Origin: Kribbella catacumbae DSM 19601 | GTDB lineage: Bacteria > Actinomycetota > Actinomycetes > Propionibacteriales > Kribbellaceae | Assembly: GCF_000372465.1 (NCBI RefSeq) | Contig: NZ_AQUZ01000001.1 | Location: 429,952-493,951 of the forward strand | Reading direction: 5' to 3' | Length of the DNA stretch: 64,000 nt | Shown: in pieces, positions 8,440-19,300 of the stretch | How positions within the stretch are numbered: position 1 is the first letter of the stretch | How the letters are laid out: each line of letters opens with the position of its first letter | Translations under genes and position numbers: made by a program | The notes under the pieces: model-generated | Seen by the model: only the letters and a program-made list of their open reading frames with translations | Told to the model about the DNA's origin: nothing | Database searches by the model: none

Positions 8440-9771
8440 ATGAGAGGCATCAGAAGTCTGGGACTGTGCGCTGCAGCGCTCGTCCCGGCCGGGCTGCTGG
8501 CGTTCCCCTCGCTCGCCCAGGCCGCGACCACGTCGCTGTACGTCGACAGGACCGCGGCCTGCTCGGACGCCGGCTCAGGCACCGCGACGACGCCGTACTG
8601 CACGATCGGCAAGGGCGTGAGCAAGCTCGCCGCGGGATTCACCCTGTACATCGGCAACGGGAGCTACGCCGAGACGATCAAGCCCGTCGTCTCCGGCACC
8701 GCGGCAGCGCCGGTCACCATCACCAAGTGGCCGGGACGCAACCCGACCATCACCGGCTCCACGTACTACGGCGCCAGCCTGACCGGCCGCAGCTACGTCG
8801 CCATCGCCGGACTGACCTTCGCCGGAACTGTTGCCGATGGCATCTACGTGTCGATGGGCGACCACCTCACCATCACCGGCAACACGGTCAGCGGCGCGGG
8901 CCGCCAGATCCAGGGCAAGACAGCACCTGGCATCAGCATTCGCGGCGCCACCTCTTCGGTGGTGAGCGGCAACTACGTGCACCACAACAACGGCACCGGC
9001 ATCGTGCTCACCTCCGGGGCCACCGGGATCACGGTGTCCGGAAACACCGCGAGCTTCAACGCCGAGGGATACCGGCGCAACGGAAACGGTATCAACGTGG
9101 TGAGCCCGGGCAACACCGTCCTGCGCAACATCACCCACGACAACGAGGACTCCGGGATCCAGTTCTACACCGGCGGCAACAACAACCTGGCGGCGCTCAA
9201 CGTCACCTACAACAATGGCGACCACGGCATCGACAACCTCAACGTCACCGGCGGCCGGATGATCGGCAACACCGTCTATCGCAACTGCACCAGCGGCCTC
9301 AACGTCGAGGGCAGCTCGGGCAACTACCAGGTGTTCAACAACATCGCCGTCGACAACGCCGTCTACCCGGCGTACAAGGGCATCTCGTGTGCCAGGCGAG
9401 CGGGCAACATCGGTATCTGGGACTCCGCGCCTTCGAGCACCGTCGTCGATCACAACCTGGTTTGGCTGACCAAGGCCGGGAAGATGTACGCGTTCGGCTC
9501 TTCGTACACCTCCCTTGCCGCGATGCAGGCAGCGACCGGTCAGGAGTCCCACGGAGTCCAGGCCGATCCTCGCTTCGTCTCCCCCGCCAGCTGGAACCTT
9601 CGGCTGAGCGCCGGCTCGGCGGCGATCGACCGCGGCCACTCTGGTGTCTCGGGTGCCCAGGCGACCGACATCGCGGGCGTTTCGCGGTACGACGATCCCG
9701 CCACGGCGAACACCTTCGCCGAGGGGCCGCGCCGCTACGACGACCTCGGTGCCTACGAGTTCCGGCCCTGA
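8440..9771 (+). CDS. Secreted right-handed parallel beta-helix protein
   Basis: The protein has 443 aa. A Sec signal (MRGIRSLGLCAAALVPAGLL, ending AQA) is followed by TTSLYVDRTAACSDAGSGTA and a Cys-containing opening (CTIGKGV). Then come many short repeats of the type NxGxGIxVxxxxN (for example HHNNGTGIVL, NDNEDSGIQFY, NNGDHGIDNL), the pattern of pectate-lyase-like beta-helices. The C-terminus has the ADPRFVSP, DRGHSGV and DDLGAYEF segments of the choice-of-anchor Q type. The opening Cys motif and helix repeats recur twice in the 1408-aa protein at 16351, so the two are paralogues. A carbohydrate-binding or polysaccharide-modifying role at the surface is inferred. The start has only a weak ribosome site, but an upstream arginine-rich extension would hide the signal peptide. 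Confidence 0.88.
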   Translation: MRGIRSLGLCAAALVPAGLLAFPSLAQAATTSLYVDRTAACSDAGSGTATTPYCTIGKGVSKLAAGFTLYIGNGSYAETIKPVVSGTAAAPVTITKWPGRNPTITGSTYYGASLTGRSYVAIAGLTFAGTVADGIYVSMGDHLTITGNTVSGAGRQIQGKTAPGISIRGATSSVVSGNYVHHNNGTGIVLTSGATGITVSGNTASFNAEGYRRNGNGINVVSPGNTVLRNITHDNEDSGIQFYTGGNNNLAALNVTYNNGDHGIDNLNVTGGRMIGNTVYRNCTSGLNVEGSSGNYQVFNNIAVDNAVYPAYKGISCARRAGNIGIWDSAPSSTVVDHNLVWLTKAGKMYAFGSSYTSLAAMQAATGQESHGVQADPRFVSPASWNLRLSAGSAAIDRGHSGVSGAQATDIAGVSRYDDPATANTFAEGPRRYDDLGAYEFRP

Positions 9772-10053
9772 TCACCGGCGCCGGCCGTCACGATCCGTGA
9801 GATTCTTACCGCCCGGATCGGGTGAACAGTAGATGACAGAAAAATGACCGAATCATGACGACTCGGCCAAGATCGTCTATTTCAGGCGGGAAAACGCCTC
9901 TACTGGAGCCCTGAGACCGAGACGTGTCTGCTTGGGGGGCTCACCAGCGGCGAACGACGGGACTACCGTCCGTAGCCGAATGTCGGGCTTGGGTCAGCAC
10001 GGAACCACAGGGGCAGCGGTTCGCTCGGTGATGGACTCTGAGGGGGGTCACAC
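9772..10053 (+). other. Intergenic leader before the EPS regulatory genes
   Basis: There is no gene here. Small hairpins are visible at 9884-9899 (AGGCG, loop GGAAAA, CGCCT) and 9956-9970 (GACGG, loop GACTA, CCGTC). The region is less GC-rich around 9826-9880 and probably holds the promoter of the EPS regulatory operon. It ends with CTGAGGGGGG (10038-10047), the ribosome site of the soluble kinase gene. Confidence 0.4.
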
Positions 10054-10692
10054 ATGAGTGCTGTCAGTGCACCGGAATCGTCCGTCGGGGAGGGGTCCCC
10101 GGCCGGCGGTCCGGACCAGTTGATGAGGCTTTGCCATGACCTACGGCAGTACGTCGCCGCGGGTCTTCTGCTGTCCGAGCCGAGGACCGGGCAAGAAGCG
10201 CAGACCCGGATGGCCTTGATCCACCAGCAGTTCACCGCGATCGCCGAAATGCTGGCCGCCGAGTTCGACCGCGTCGACAGCATGGGCCCGATCAACCTCG
10301 CCCGGCTCGTCACCGAATGCGCCGACATGGTGCGGCTCACCCATCGAGGCCAGATCACTGTCATGGGCTCGAAGCAGGTCCTCGTCGACGGCGAGCAGGC
10401 GCTGCTGAGGCGCGCTGTCGGCAACATGCTCGACAACGCGTGCCGCGCCGCCGGCCCGAGCGGAACAGTGACCGTCAAGGTCGGCGTGGACGCCCATGAG
10501 GCGAAGATCGAGGTCGTCGACGACGGCGCCGGTTTCGGCGGTATCTCTGCTGGCACCGGCCACGGCCTCCAAGTCATCGCCGCTGCCGTACGTGCCTGCA
10601 GGGGCCGGCTCGAGATTTCCAGCGGACCGGGCGTCGGTACCACCGTCCGGCTCTGCGTACCCGCGCTGCGACGTGCAGTGAGGCCGGCATGA
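10054..10692 (+). CDS. Soluble histidine kinase heading the EPS locus
   Basis: This is a 212-aa cytosolic kinase with no membrane segment. The probable phospho-accepting His is in LMRLCHDLRQYVAAGLL (near residue 28), in an unusually short helical dimerisation region. The ATPase domain carries NMLDNACRAA (N box), VVDDGAGFGG (G1) and GTGHGLQVI (G2). With no sensor domain it must receive its signal through a partner or another protein. The start is fixed by CTGAGGGGGG six bases upstream. It overlaps the next response regulator by 4 bp (ATGA), and that gene in turn overlaps a second regulator, so one kinase heads two NarL-type outputs. Confidence 0.85.
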   Translation: MSAVSAPESSVGEGSPAGGPDQLMRLCHDLRQYVAAGLLLSEPRTGQEAQTRMALIHQQFTAIAEMLAAEFDRVDSMGPINLARLVTECADMVRLTHRGQITVMGSKQVLVDGEQALLRRAVGNMLDNACRAAGPSGTVTVKVGVDAHEAKIEVVDDGAGFGGISAGTGHGLQVIAAAVRACRGRLEISSGPGVGTTVRLCVPALRRAVRPA

Positions 10693-11333
10693 GGCTCGCC
10701 GTCTGCGACGAGCAATGGCTGTTCGCGTCCGTCCTAGCGGCAGCGTTTGCCCAGCATGGCCACCAGACGGTGCTGGCCACCAACCAACCGTCGGTCCTAC
10801 TGGACCATGCGGCCGAAGTCCGGTTCGAGCTCTGTGTCCTGGACATCGTGACCGGTTCCCCATCTGCCGTGGAGGTGGCTGAGCACCTCACTGCGCTCGA
10901 CCCGAGGCCGGCTGTCCTGCTGCTCACCGACTCGTGCCGGGACGGTGTCTGGAAAGCCTACGAGCGAGGGCTCTTCCAGGGCATCGTCAACAAGGCCTGC
11001 GCATTCCCCATCTTGATGGAGGCGATCGACCGGATCGCCGCCGGTGAGCAGGTATCGGAGGGCTGGCAGTCGCCCGAACGACGCCAGGACCATGCTGTGA
11101 TCGACACCTTGACCAGCAGGGAGCTCGAAGTACTGCGGCTGGTCGTCCAAGGGCAGTCCACCCAGATGATGGCTGACCAACTCGGCGTCAGCGCCCACAC
11201 GATTCGCACCCACGTACAGCAGGTACTGCGGAAGCTCGGGGTTCACGGCAGAGGCAAGATCGCCCGCGCGGCCGCGGCAGCCGGACTGGTCGACTCGACG
11301 ACGTTGTCGCGTGCCGAAGGCATACCGAGATGA
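10689..11333 (+). CDS. NarL/LuxR-family response regulator (first of two)
   Basis: This is a 214-aa regulator. The receiver has acidic residues Asp7/Glu8 (VCDEQ), phospho-acceptor Asp52 (CVLDIVTG), Thr80 and Lys102 (IVNKAC), so it looks phosphorylatable. A LuxR-type helix-turn-helix follows (LTSRELEVLRLVVQGQSTQM, then HTIRTHVQQVLRKLGV). It overlaps the kinase gene upstream and the second regulator downstream by 4 bp each. It probably controls the EPS genes that begin at 12138. It is only distantly similar to its neighbour, so the two may bind different sites. Confidence 0.9.
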   Translation: MRLAVCDEQWLFASVLAAAFAQHGHQTVLATNQPSVLLDHAAEVRFELCVLDIVTGSPSAVEVAEHLTALDPRPAVLLLTDSCRDGVWKAYERGLFQGIVNKACAFPILMEAIDRIAAGEQVSEGWQSPERRQDHAVIDTLTSRELEVLRLVVQGQSTQMMADQLGVSAHTIRTHVQQVLRKLGVHGRGKIARAAAAAGLVDSTTLSRAEGIPR

Positions 11334-12046
11334 CGGCCGGCGACGCGGGAGCGGTCATCCTGCTCGTCGATGATCACCGCGTCTTCGCGGACGTGCTGGG
11401 CGAAGCGCTCTTGGAAGAACGCGGGATCGCCCGCGTCGACCGCGCCTCGACGTTGGATGCGGCGCGTGCTCTGCTCGCCGCCGATCCACCCGATCTCGTC
11501 CTGCTCGACCTGGTACTGGCCGGCGAATCCGGCTTCGAGCTGCTCGGCGAGCTCGCCCGGAGCGCGGACGCACCGCCCGTGATCGTCTTGTCCGGCAGCA
11601 GCCAGCCGCACCTGATCGTCAAAGCACTCGAGTGTGGTGCCAAGGGATGGCTGAGCAAGACCACCCGGCTGGACGCACTGGTGACCGCGGTCTGGCAGGT
11701 CCTCGACGGCCAGATGTACCTCGCGCCCACCACGTTGCGACCCGTGCTGAATCATCTGCTGTCCGACCTGCGGCGACGCGACGCGGCGGCGGGCTTCGTC
11801 GCCGACCTCACGCCGCGCGAGCTCGAAGTACTGCGGTGCCTCGTCTCCGGGATGACGCGGGCCGAGGTCGCCAAGCACCTGTTCGTGTCGATGAACACCG
11901 TCCGCACTCACGTCCAGAGCCTGCTCCGCAGGTCGGACCAGCACTCGGCACTGGCGCTGGTCGCCTTCGCCCGCTCACACGGTGTGACAGGCATCGACGA
12001 GATCGAGGATCGCCGGTCCATCGATGGACCCGGATCGTCATATTGA
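11330..12046 (+). CDS. NarL/LuxR-family response regulator (second of two)
   Basis: This is a 238-aa regulator. Its receiver domain has the DD pair at residues 14-15, Asp60 in VLLDLVLAG and Lys110 in GWLSKTTR. The LuxR helix-turn-helix is LTPRELEVLRCLVSGMTRAE, then NTVRTHVQSLLRRS. The polar tail after the DNA-binding domain (IDEIEDRRSIDGPGSSY) is not typical. Coupled by a 4-bp overlap to the first regulator, it ends 91 bp before the aminotransferase that starts the biosynthetic genes. It is a likely direct regulator of that promoter (inference). Confidence 0.9.
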   Translation: MTAGDAGAVILLVDDHRVFADVLGEALLEERGIARVDRASTLDAARALLAADPPDLVLLDLVLAGESGFELLGELARSADAPPVIVLSGSSQPHLIVKALECGAKGWLSKTTRLDALVTAVWQVLDGQMYLAPTTLRPVLNHLLSDLRRRDAAAGFVADLTPRELEVLRCLVSGMTRAEVAKHLFVSMNTVRTHVQSLLRRSDQHSALALVAFARSHGVTGIDEIEDRRSIDGPGSSY

Positions 12047-12137
12047 CGTAGGTGTTCTCACCTCCTCGTCGGGCGCGGGCCACGCTCACGGCCCGTAACG
12101 TCGAAGCCAAAGGCAGGGCTCTGAGGGGGGCAACGGG

Positions 12138-13351
12138 ATGACGACCCGAATCACCGCTGTGCCGCGTGCGATCCCGGCCGAAAGCGTCGAGGTTCCGTTC
12201 GCGGACTGCTACATCTCGGCCGAAGCCCAGATGGCGGCACTCCGCGTACTCCGCTCCGGCTGGGTGACCACCGGCAAGGAGGTGGCCGGCTTCGAGGCCG
12301 AGTTCGCCGAGTACGTCGGCGCCGAGCACGCCGTCGCCGTTTCCTCGTGTACACAGGGGATCGAGCTCGCGCTGCGATCCTTCGAACTACCGACGGGATC
12401 GCTCGTCCTCACCTCCACGATGACGTTCTGCGGTGCGGTCCAGGCGATCGCGCATGCCGGGCTGCACCCGGTCCTCGTGGACGTCGACCCCGAGACAGGG
12501 ATGCCGACGCCGGCCACGGTCCGGGACGCAGTCCGAGCGTTCGGACAGCCGGCCGCGATGACGGTGGTGCACTGGGCCGGCGATCCTGCCGACGTACCGG
12601 CGCTGGCCGAGGCTGCCGGGCTGACACTCGACCACGTTGTCGTCGATGCCGCGCACGCCATCGGCACCTACAGCGGGTCGACACCGATCGGTTCGGAGTG
12701 CGGAGCCACCTGTTTCTCCTTCTACGCGACGAAGAACCTGCCACTCGGTGAGGGCGGCATGGTCACGACGGACGACGCCGAGCGGGCCGGATGGTTGCGT
12801 CAGGCCCGTTTACACGGGATGACCGCCGACGCCTGGCGGCGCTACCTGCCCGGTGGCAGCTGGCGCTACAACGTCGCAGCCGCCGGCCTCAAGGCCAATA
12901 TGACCGACATCCAGGCCGCGATGGGACGAGCACAGCTCCGCCACCTCCCCGCCTGGCAATACCGCAGAGCTCAGATCGCCGCCCGGTACGACGACCTGCT
13001 GGCCGCGCAACCCGGGATCGGACTCCCCCACCGCCCTGAGTCCGCAACCGGTACGCACGCGTGGCATCTCTACCCGATCCGGCTCGCCACCGGGATCGAG
13101 CGGGACGAGGTGATCGCCGAGCTGGCCCGGCGAGGGATCGGTACGTCGGTGCACTTCATCCCCGTTCATCAGCTCACGTACTTCGGCCGGATCGCGTCGA
13201 TCCCGCCGGGTGGGATGCCCGGGGCCGACACCTTGTTCGACCAGTTGCTGTCAGTACCGATCTACCCCCGTCTGACGGACGGCCAGATCGATGCCGTGTG
13301 CGCGGCGTTGGCAGACGTCATGCACCGGCGGTTTTCCAGAAAGGAAGCGGA

Positions 13352-13355
<4 letters not shown>
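12138..13355 (+). CDS. DegT/DnrJ/EryC1/StrS sugar aminotransferase
   Basis: This 405-aa PLP enzyme installs an amino group on a keto-sugar nucleotide. The PLP lysine is Lys199 in FYATKNLPLGEGGMV. Asp170 in VVDAAHAIG contacts the pyridine ring. The N-terminal GWVTTGKEVAGFEAEFAEYV and VSSCTQGIELAL segments are family signatures. Its stop overlaps the 4,6-dehydratase start by 4 bp. The pair would make a UDP-4-keto-6-deoxy sugar and aminate it, as in bacillosamine-type pathways (family knowledge; the product here is inferred). The start follows CTGAGGGGGG by 7 bases, and this gene opens the biosynthetic part of the EPS locus. Confidence 0.93.
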
Positions 13356-14833
<1,478 letters not shown>

Positions 14834-14860
14834 GACCACCTGCGACGACTGCGAGGACAG

Positions 14861-16321
14861 ATGACCACTGAGGCAAGGCCACCACTGAACGTCCGCGTCC
14901 TCGACGCGACCGTCACGGACCCCCCGACGGTCTTCGATGACCTCAGCCTGCTACCGGCAAGACAGACCACCGTAGCGGCGTTACGTCATCGGGTCGGGGG
15001 CGCGGACCTTGCCGCGCCACCGGTGGTACTGCCCGATTTCCACCACAAGTCCAGAATGGAACTGCCGTCCAGCGTCGCCGTCGCGACGACCGGCACGATC
15101 CGTCCCGACCTGACCAGTTCGTCGGTGAACTGCGGGATGGCGCTGATCGCGGTCGACTCCGAGGTTCCCGACGACCGGGCCATCGACACCTTCATGCGGG
15201 CCGTCCGTGAGCGCTACCCCTATCCGACCCGGGGCACCCGGGAGCTGTCCCGCTCGGAAGTGGTCAGGGCGGTCCGGGACGGCTCTGAGTTCAGCGTCGA
15301 GCGGTGGGGCGCGCCCGCGGACGACCTCGAGCGGATCGAGGAGGGTGGCCGGCTGGAGCTGGAGCGCTACGGCGGGATCGACCGGCTGCGGTCCGAGCTT
15401 CCCGGTGTCGCCTTCCAGCTGGCCCGCTACCGCTTCGGCACCGTCGGCCCGTCGAACCACTTCGTGGAACTGCAGCGGGTCGAGGAGATCCTCGACCCGG
15501 AGCGGGCGGCCAAGCTCGGTGTGACCGAGGGTCAGCTGACTATCCAGTACCACGGCGGCGGCGGCGTGTTCACCGGTGAGATCGGCCGGCTCTTCTTCCG
15601 TCGCAAGGACTACCCGCGCCAGATCAAGGCCGTGAACGCGGCGCTCAAGCCGTGGTTCCATCTCAGGTCGGCCAAGTCCTTCGCTCAGCTCAAGGCGAGG
15701 CTGAGCCTCTACTTCACCGACGGCTGCACTCCGCTGGAACTCGCCAGCGACGAAGGCCAGCGGCTGATGCTCGCCACGGCGGCCGCGATGAACTACGGCT
15801 TCGCCTTCCGTACCGCGACCTACGCCGCGCTCCGCAAGATCGCCGCCGAGTCCTTCGGCGGTGCCACCGGGCGTCTCGTCGTCGACTCGCCCCACAACAG
15901 CATCTACGAGGAGCCGGTCGGCAACTCCACCGCCGTGGTGCACAGGCACAACGCCTGCCGGGCCTTCCCCGCCGGCATGATGCCGCCGGGCACCACCTTC
16001 GCCGACACCGGCCAGGCCGTGCTCCTTCCGGGAACGCACCGCACGTCCAGCTACCTCGCGGTGGCTGGTGACAAAGCGGCCACCAGCCTCTACTCCGCCT
16101 GCCACGGTGCCGGCACGGTCGTCCAGGACCTCGCCGACAGAGGCATCTCAGGCGACGACCCGCTCCGTCGCAAGACCCTTCGCTACCGCTATGACGACGG
16201 CGCTCCGACTGAGGCCGCCCACTTCGACGACCGTGGCGTGAACGCCGCCCTCGACGTCCTTGTCCGCAACGGACTGGTCAAGCCAGTAGCCCGGATGCGG
16301 CCGGTTGCAGTTCTCCACTGA
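14861..16321 (+). CDS. Divergent RtcB-like protein within the EPS locus
   Basis: The 486-aa protein aligns along its length with RtcB RNA ligases by motif order. NCGM carries Cys91 (RtcB VDxGCGM). GTVGPSNHFVEL has Asn199/His200 (GTLGGGNHF). His231 is in QYHGGGG (HxGSR). AAMNYGFAFR matches ALNYAFANR. SPHNS has His345. HRHNACRAF has His361, the position of the guanylylated His. LLPGTHRTSSYL matches the IPGSMGTPSY segment, and SACHGAG matches SHGAGR. Two expected residues are changed: the metal-binding Asp before the Cys is Ser88, and the terminal KG of RPLGVIKG is replaced (RPVAVLH). It sits between sugar-nucleotide and surface-protein genes with 27-29 bp gaps, so it is probably co-expressed. 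Classical RNA ligation is doubtful. A nucleotidyl-transfer role in the EPS pathway is a guess. Confidence 0.8.
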   Translation: MTTEARPPLNVRVLDATVTDPPTVFDDLSLLPARQTTVAALRHRVGGADLAAPPVVLPDFHHKSRMELPSSVAVATTGTIRPDLTSSSVNCGMALIAVDSEVPDDRAIDTFMRAVRERYPYPTRGTRELSRSEVVRAVRDGSEFSVERWGAPADDLERIEEGGRLELERYGGIDRLRSELPGVAFQLARYRFGTVGPSNHFVELQRVEEILDPERAAKLGVTEGQLTIQYHGGGGVFTGEIGRLFFRRKDYPRQIKAVNAALKPWFHLRSAKSFAQLKARLSLYFTDGCTPLELASDEGQRLMLATAAAMNYGFAFRTATYAALRKIAAESFGGATGRLVVDSPHNSIYEEPVGNSTAVVHRHNACRAFPAGMMPPGTTFADTGQAVLLPGTHRTSSYLAVAGDKAATSLYSACHGAGTVVQDLADRGISGDDPLRRKTLRYRYDDGAPTEAAHFDDRGVNAALDVLVRNGLVKPVARMRPVAVLH

Positions 16322-16350
16322 CCACATCAGATCTAGACGCAGGAGCGATC

Positions 16351-19300
16351 ATGTTCAGACGGCGCAGGGCGCTAGCAGCCGGATCGGTCATGATCTTGGC
16401 CACATCCGGTCTGGTGGTGCTGACGAGCAGTCCGGCGGCCGCGGCCGGCACCGGCTACTGGGTGGACAACGGTGCGGCGAACTGCAGCGACACTCTGGCC
16501 ACCGCGGGTACGCAGGCACAGCCGTTCTGCACGATCTCGCAGGGAACGAAGAAGGCGATCGCACCAGGCGACACCGTGCACGTCGCACCCGGTACCTATC
16601 GCGAGCAGGTCACCGTCAACGCCTCTGGCACCGTCGCGGACCCGATCACCGTGACCGGCGACAGCCCGGGCGTCGTGATCGTCGGAACCCGCGCCCTGGG
16701 CGGCGCGGCGCTCTGGACCGCGACGAGTACAACAGCCTGGAGTACGCCGTACGCGCCGCCCTCGGTCCCTCGCCAGGTCTTCCTCGACGGACAGCGACTG
16801 GCCGCCGCGACCTCGGCGACCACGACCTCGGCGAACACCTGGTTCTACGACGCGACGGCCAAGGTCCTGTACGTCGACGCGGGCGGCAGCAACCCCGGTG
16901 ACGGTCACCTGATCGAGGCTGGTGCCCAATCGTTCGGCGTGACCGCGACCGGCCGCCAGAACGTTGCCATCAGCAACCTCCAGGTGATCCGGCCGAATTT
17001 CGCCGGAGTCCGCCTGTCCTCCTCCACGGGGAGCATCGTCGACCATGTCACCGCCTCGCAGGCCGGGAGCAACGGCATCCTGATCGAGGCCAGTCCGGCC
17101 GGCGGAAACGTCGTCAGCGCAGCGGCGGTCGACGGTTCTCTGTCGACCGGCATCCGGGTGTCCGGCTCCAACGGCGTCACCGTCACCGGGTCCACCAGCC
17201 ATCACAACGGCCTGCACGGGATCGGCCTGTCCACGTCGGCGAACAACGTGATCGACGGCAACACCACCTACGCGAACACGTCGCCCAGCCCGACCACCAC
17301 CTCTACCGGTATCGACATCAACACGAACTCGCCCGACAACACGATCATCAACAACGTCACCTATCAGAACCAGGACACCGGCGTACAGATCTACAACGGG
17401 TCCCACCGCTCCGTGGTCGCCCGCAACGTCTCGTACGGCAACGGTGACCACGGCTTCGACACGCTCGCGTCGACCGGGGCGCGCTACCTCAACAACACGT
17501 CGTACGGGAACCGTCGCGACGGCATCTCCGTCGAGGGCGTGTCCACCGGCGCCACGCTGGTCAACAACCTGATGGTCGACAACGGCATCACCACGAACTC
17601 ATACAACCTGTCCGTCGACGCCGGGTCCATCTCCGGTTTCAGCGCCGACTACGACACCGCGTACAACCACACCACGGCAGCAACCACGAAGGTCGGTAGC
17701 ACGGTCTACCAGAAGTTGTCCGCGTATGCGGCGGCCAGTGGCCAGGAGAGTCACGGATCGTCGCTCGACCCTGATCTCGTCAACCCCGCTTCGGGGGACT
17801 TCCAGCTGACAGCAGGCTCGACCGCGGTCGACTCGGCGAACTCCGCCGCAACCGGCTTCCGCCCGACCGATCCCGCCGGTAGCCCGCTCGCCGACGATCC
17901 GATCGTGGCCGACACCGGCGCCGGCACTCCGGCGTACGCCGACCGCGGCGCGCTGGAGTTCCAGCCGGTCGCAGGGGCGACGAACTATCCGCCCCACGCG
18001 GCGCTGATCCTGGACCCGGCCGCGGTGGCCGCACCGCCCTCGATTCCGGTCACCGCCGACGCGAGCGGTTCGAGCGACGCCGATCTCAACGGCATCGTGT
18101 CGTACACCTTCGATTTCGGTGACGGCACCGTGGTGGGCCCGCAGCCGGCACCGACGGCTACCCACTTGTACGCCGGTCCCGGCAGCTACGCGGTCACCGT
18201 GACCGTCACGGACGCGGCCGGTCTCACCGACTCGGCGAGCTCGCAGGAGGTCATCAGCACGCGGCCGGTCCAGACCTACTCGGTGGAGCAGACGAACCCG
18301 GCCTGCTCCGACACCGGTCCGGGCACCGCGGCCGCGCCGTTCTGCACGATCGGCGCCGCCACCCAGAAGCTCCTCGCGGGTGACACCGCACTCGTCGGAC
18401 CTGGTCAGTACCGCGAGCAGGTCAGCATCACCGCCAGCGGCGAGCCGGCCAACCCGATCACGCTGCAGGCCACTTCTCCGAGCGCGGTCATCGTCGGGAC
18501 CAACGACGTCTCCGACGCGGCCGGCTGGACCACGACCGCGACAACCGCCTGGCGGCACGCCTTCGCCGTCACTCCCACCCAGGTCTTCCTGGACGGCCAG
18601 CCATTGCCCAAGGCAACGAGCGCGACGACGACCACGACGAACAGCTGGTTCTACGACGCCGCCACCACGAGCCTGTACGTCGACACGGGCGGTACCAACC
18701 CGGCGGCCGGTCACACCGTGTCCGCCGGTGCCCGCAGCTTCGGCATCCTGCTCCGCCAGGTCAGCGACATCGCCGTCTCCGGGTTCGCGCTGCGCCAGCA
18801 GAACTTCAACGCGGTGGCGGTCGACCGGAGCCAGCGCATCACCCTCGCCGATCTGGACGTGGCCCAGGCCGGAGCACCCGGCATCACGGTGGACGCGTCG
18901 AGCAACGCGAAGCTCACCGGCATCCAGTCGGCCTTCAACCTCTCGATCGGCGTCCGGTTCTTCAACTCGACCGACAGCGAACTGCGCAGCTCTGTCACGC
19001 ATGAGAACCAGCACCACGGGGTCAGCGTCCAGGGCAGCACAGGGGTGACGGTCAGTGGAGTGGCCACCTACCTGAACAAGCGGCTGTCAACCCGGATCGC
19101 CACCGGTATCGACGTCAGCGCCGCGTCGCAGCAGACGCTGATCGAGTTGAACCTGGCCTACAACAACGACGATTCCGGGATCGAGGCCTACAGCGGCTCG
19201 ACCGGTACGACGATCCGCCGCAACGTCGTCTACGACAACGGCGACCACGGCATCGACACGTCGTTCGCGCCGAACACCACCGTGGTGTCGAACACGGTCC

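Noticed and set aside
8575..9639. 354-codon minus-strand frame opposite the beta-helix gene
   Set aside because: The translation is a Val/Gly/Asp/Arg-rich shadow. The plus strand encodes a signal peptide and regular beta-helix repeats.
13061..13351. 97-codon N-terminal extension of the 4,6-dehydratase
   Set aside because: It lies in another frame of the aminotransferase gene. The ATG at 13352 has the ribosome site, and the family N-terminus starts there.
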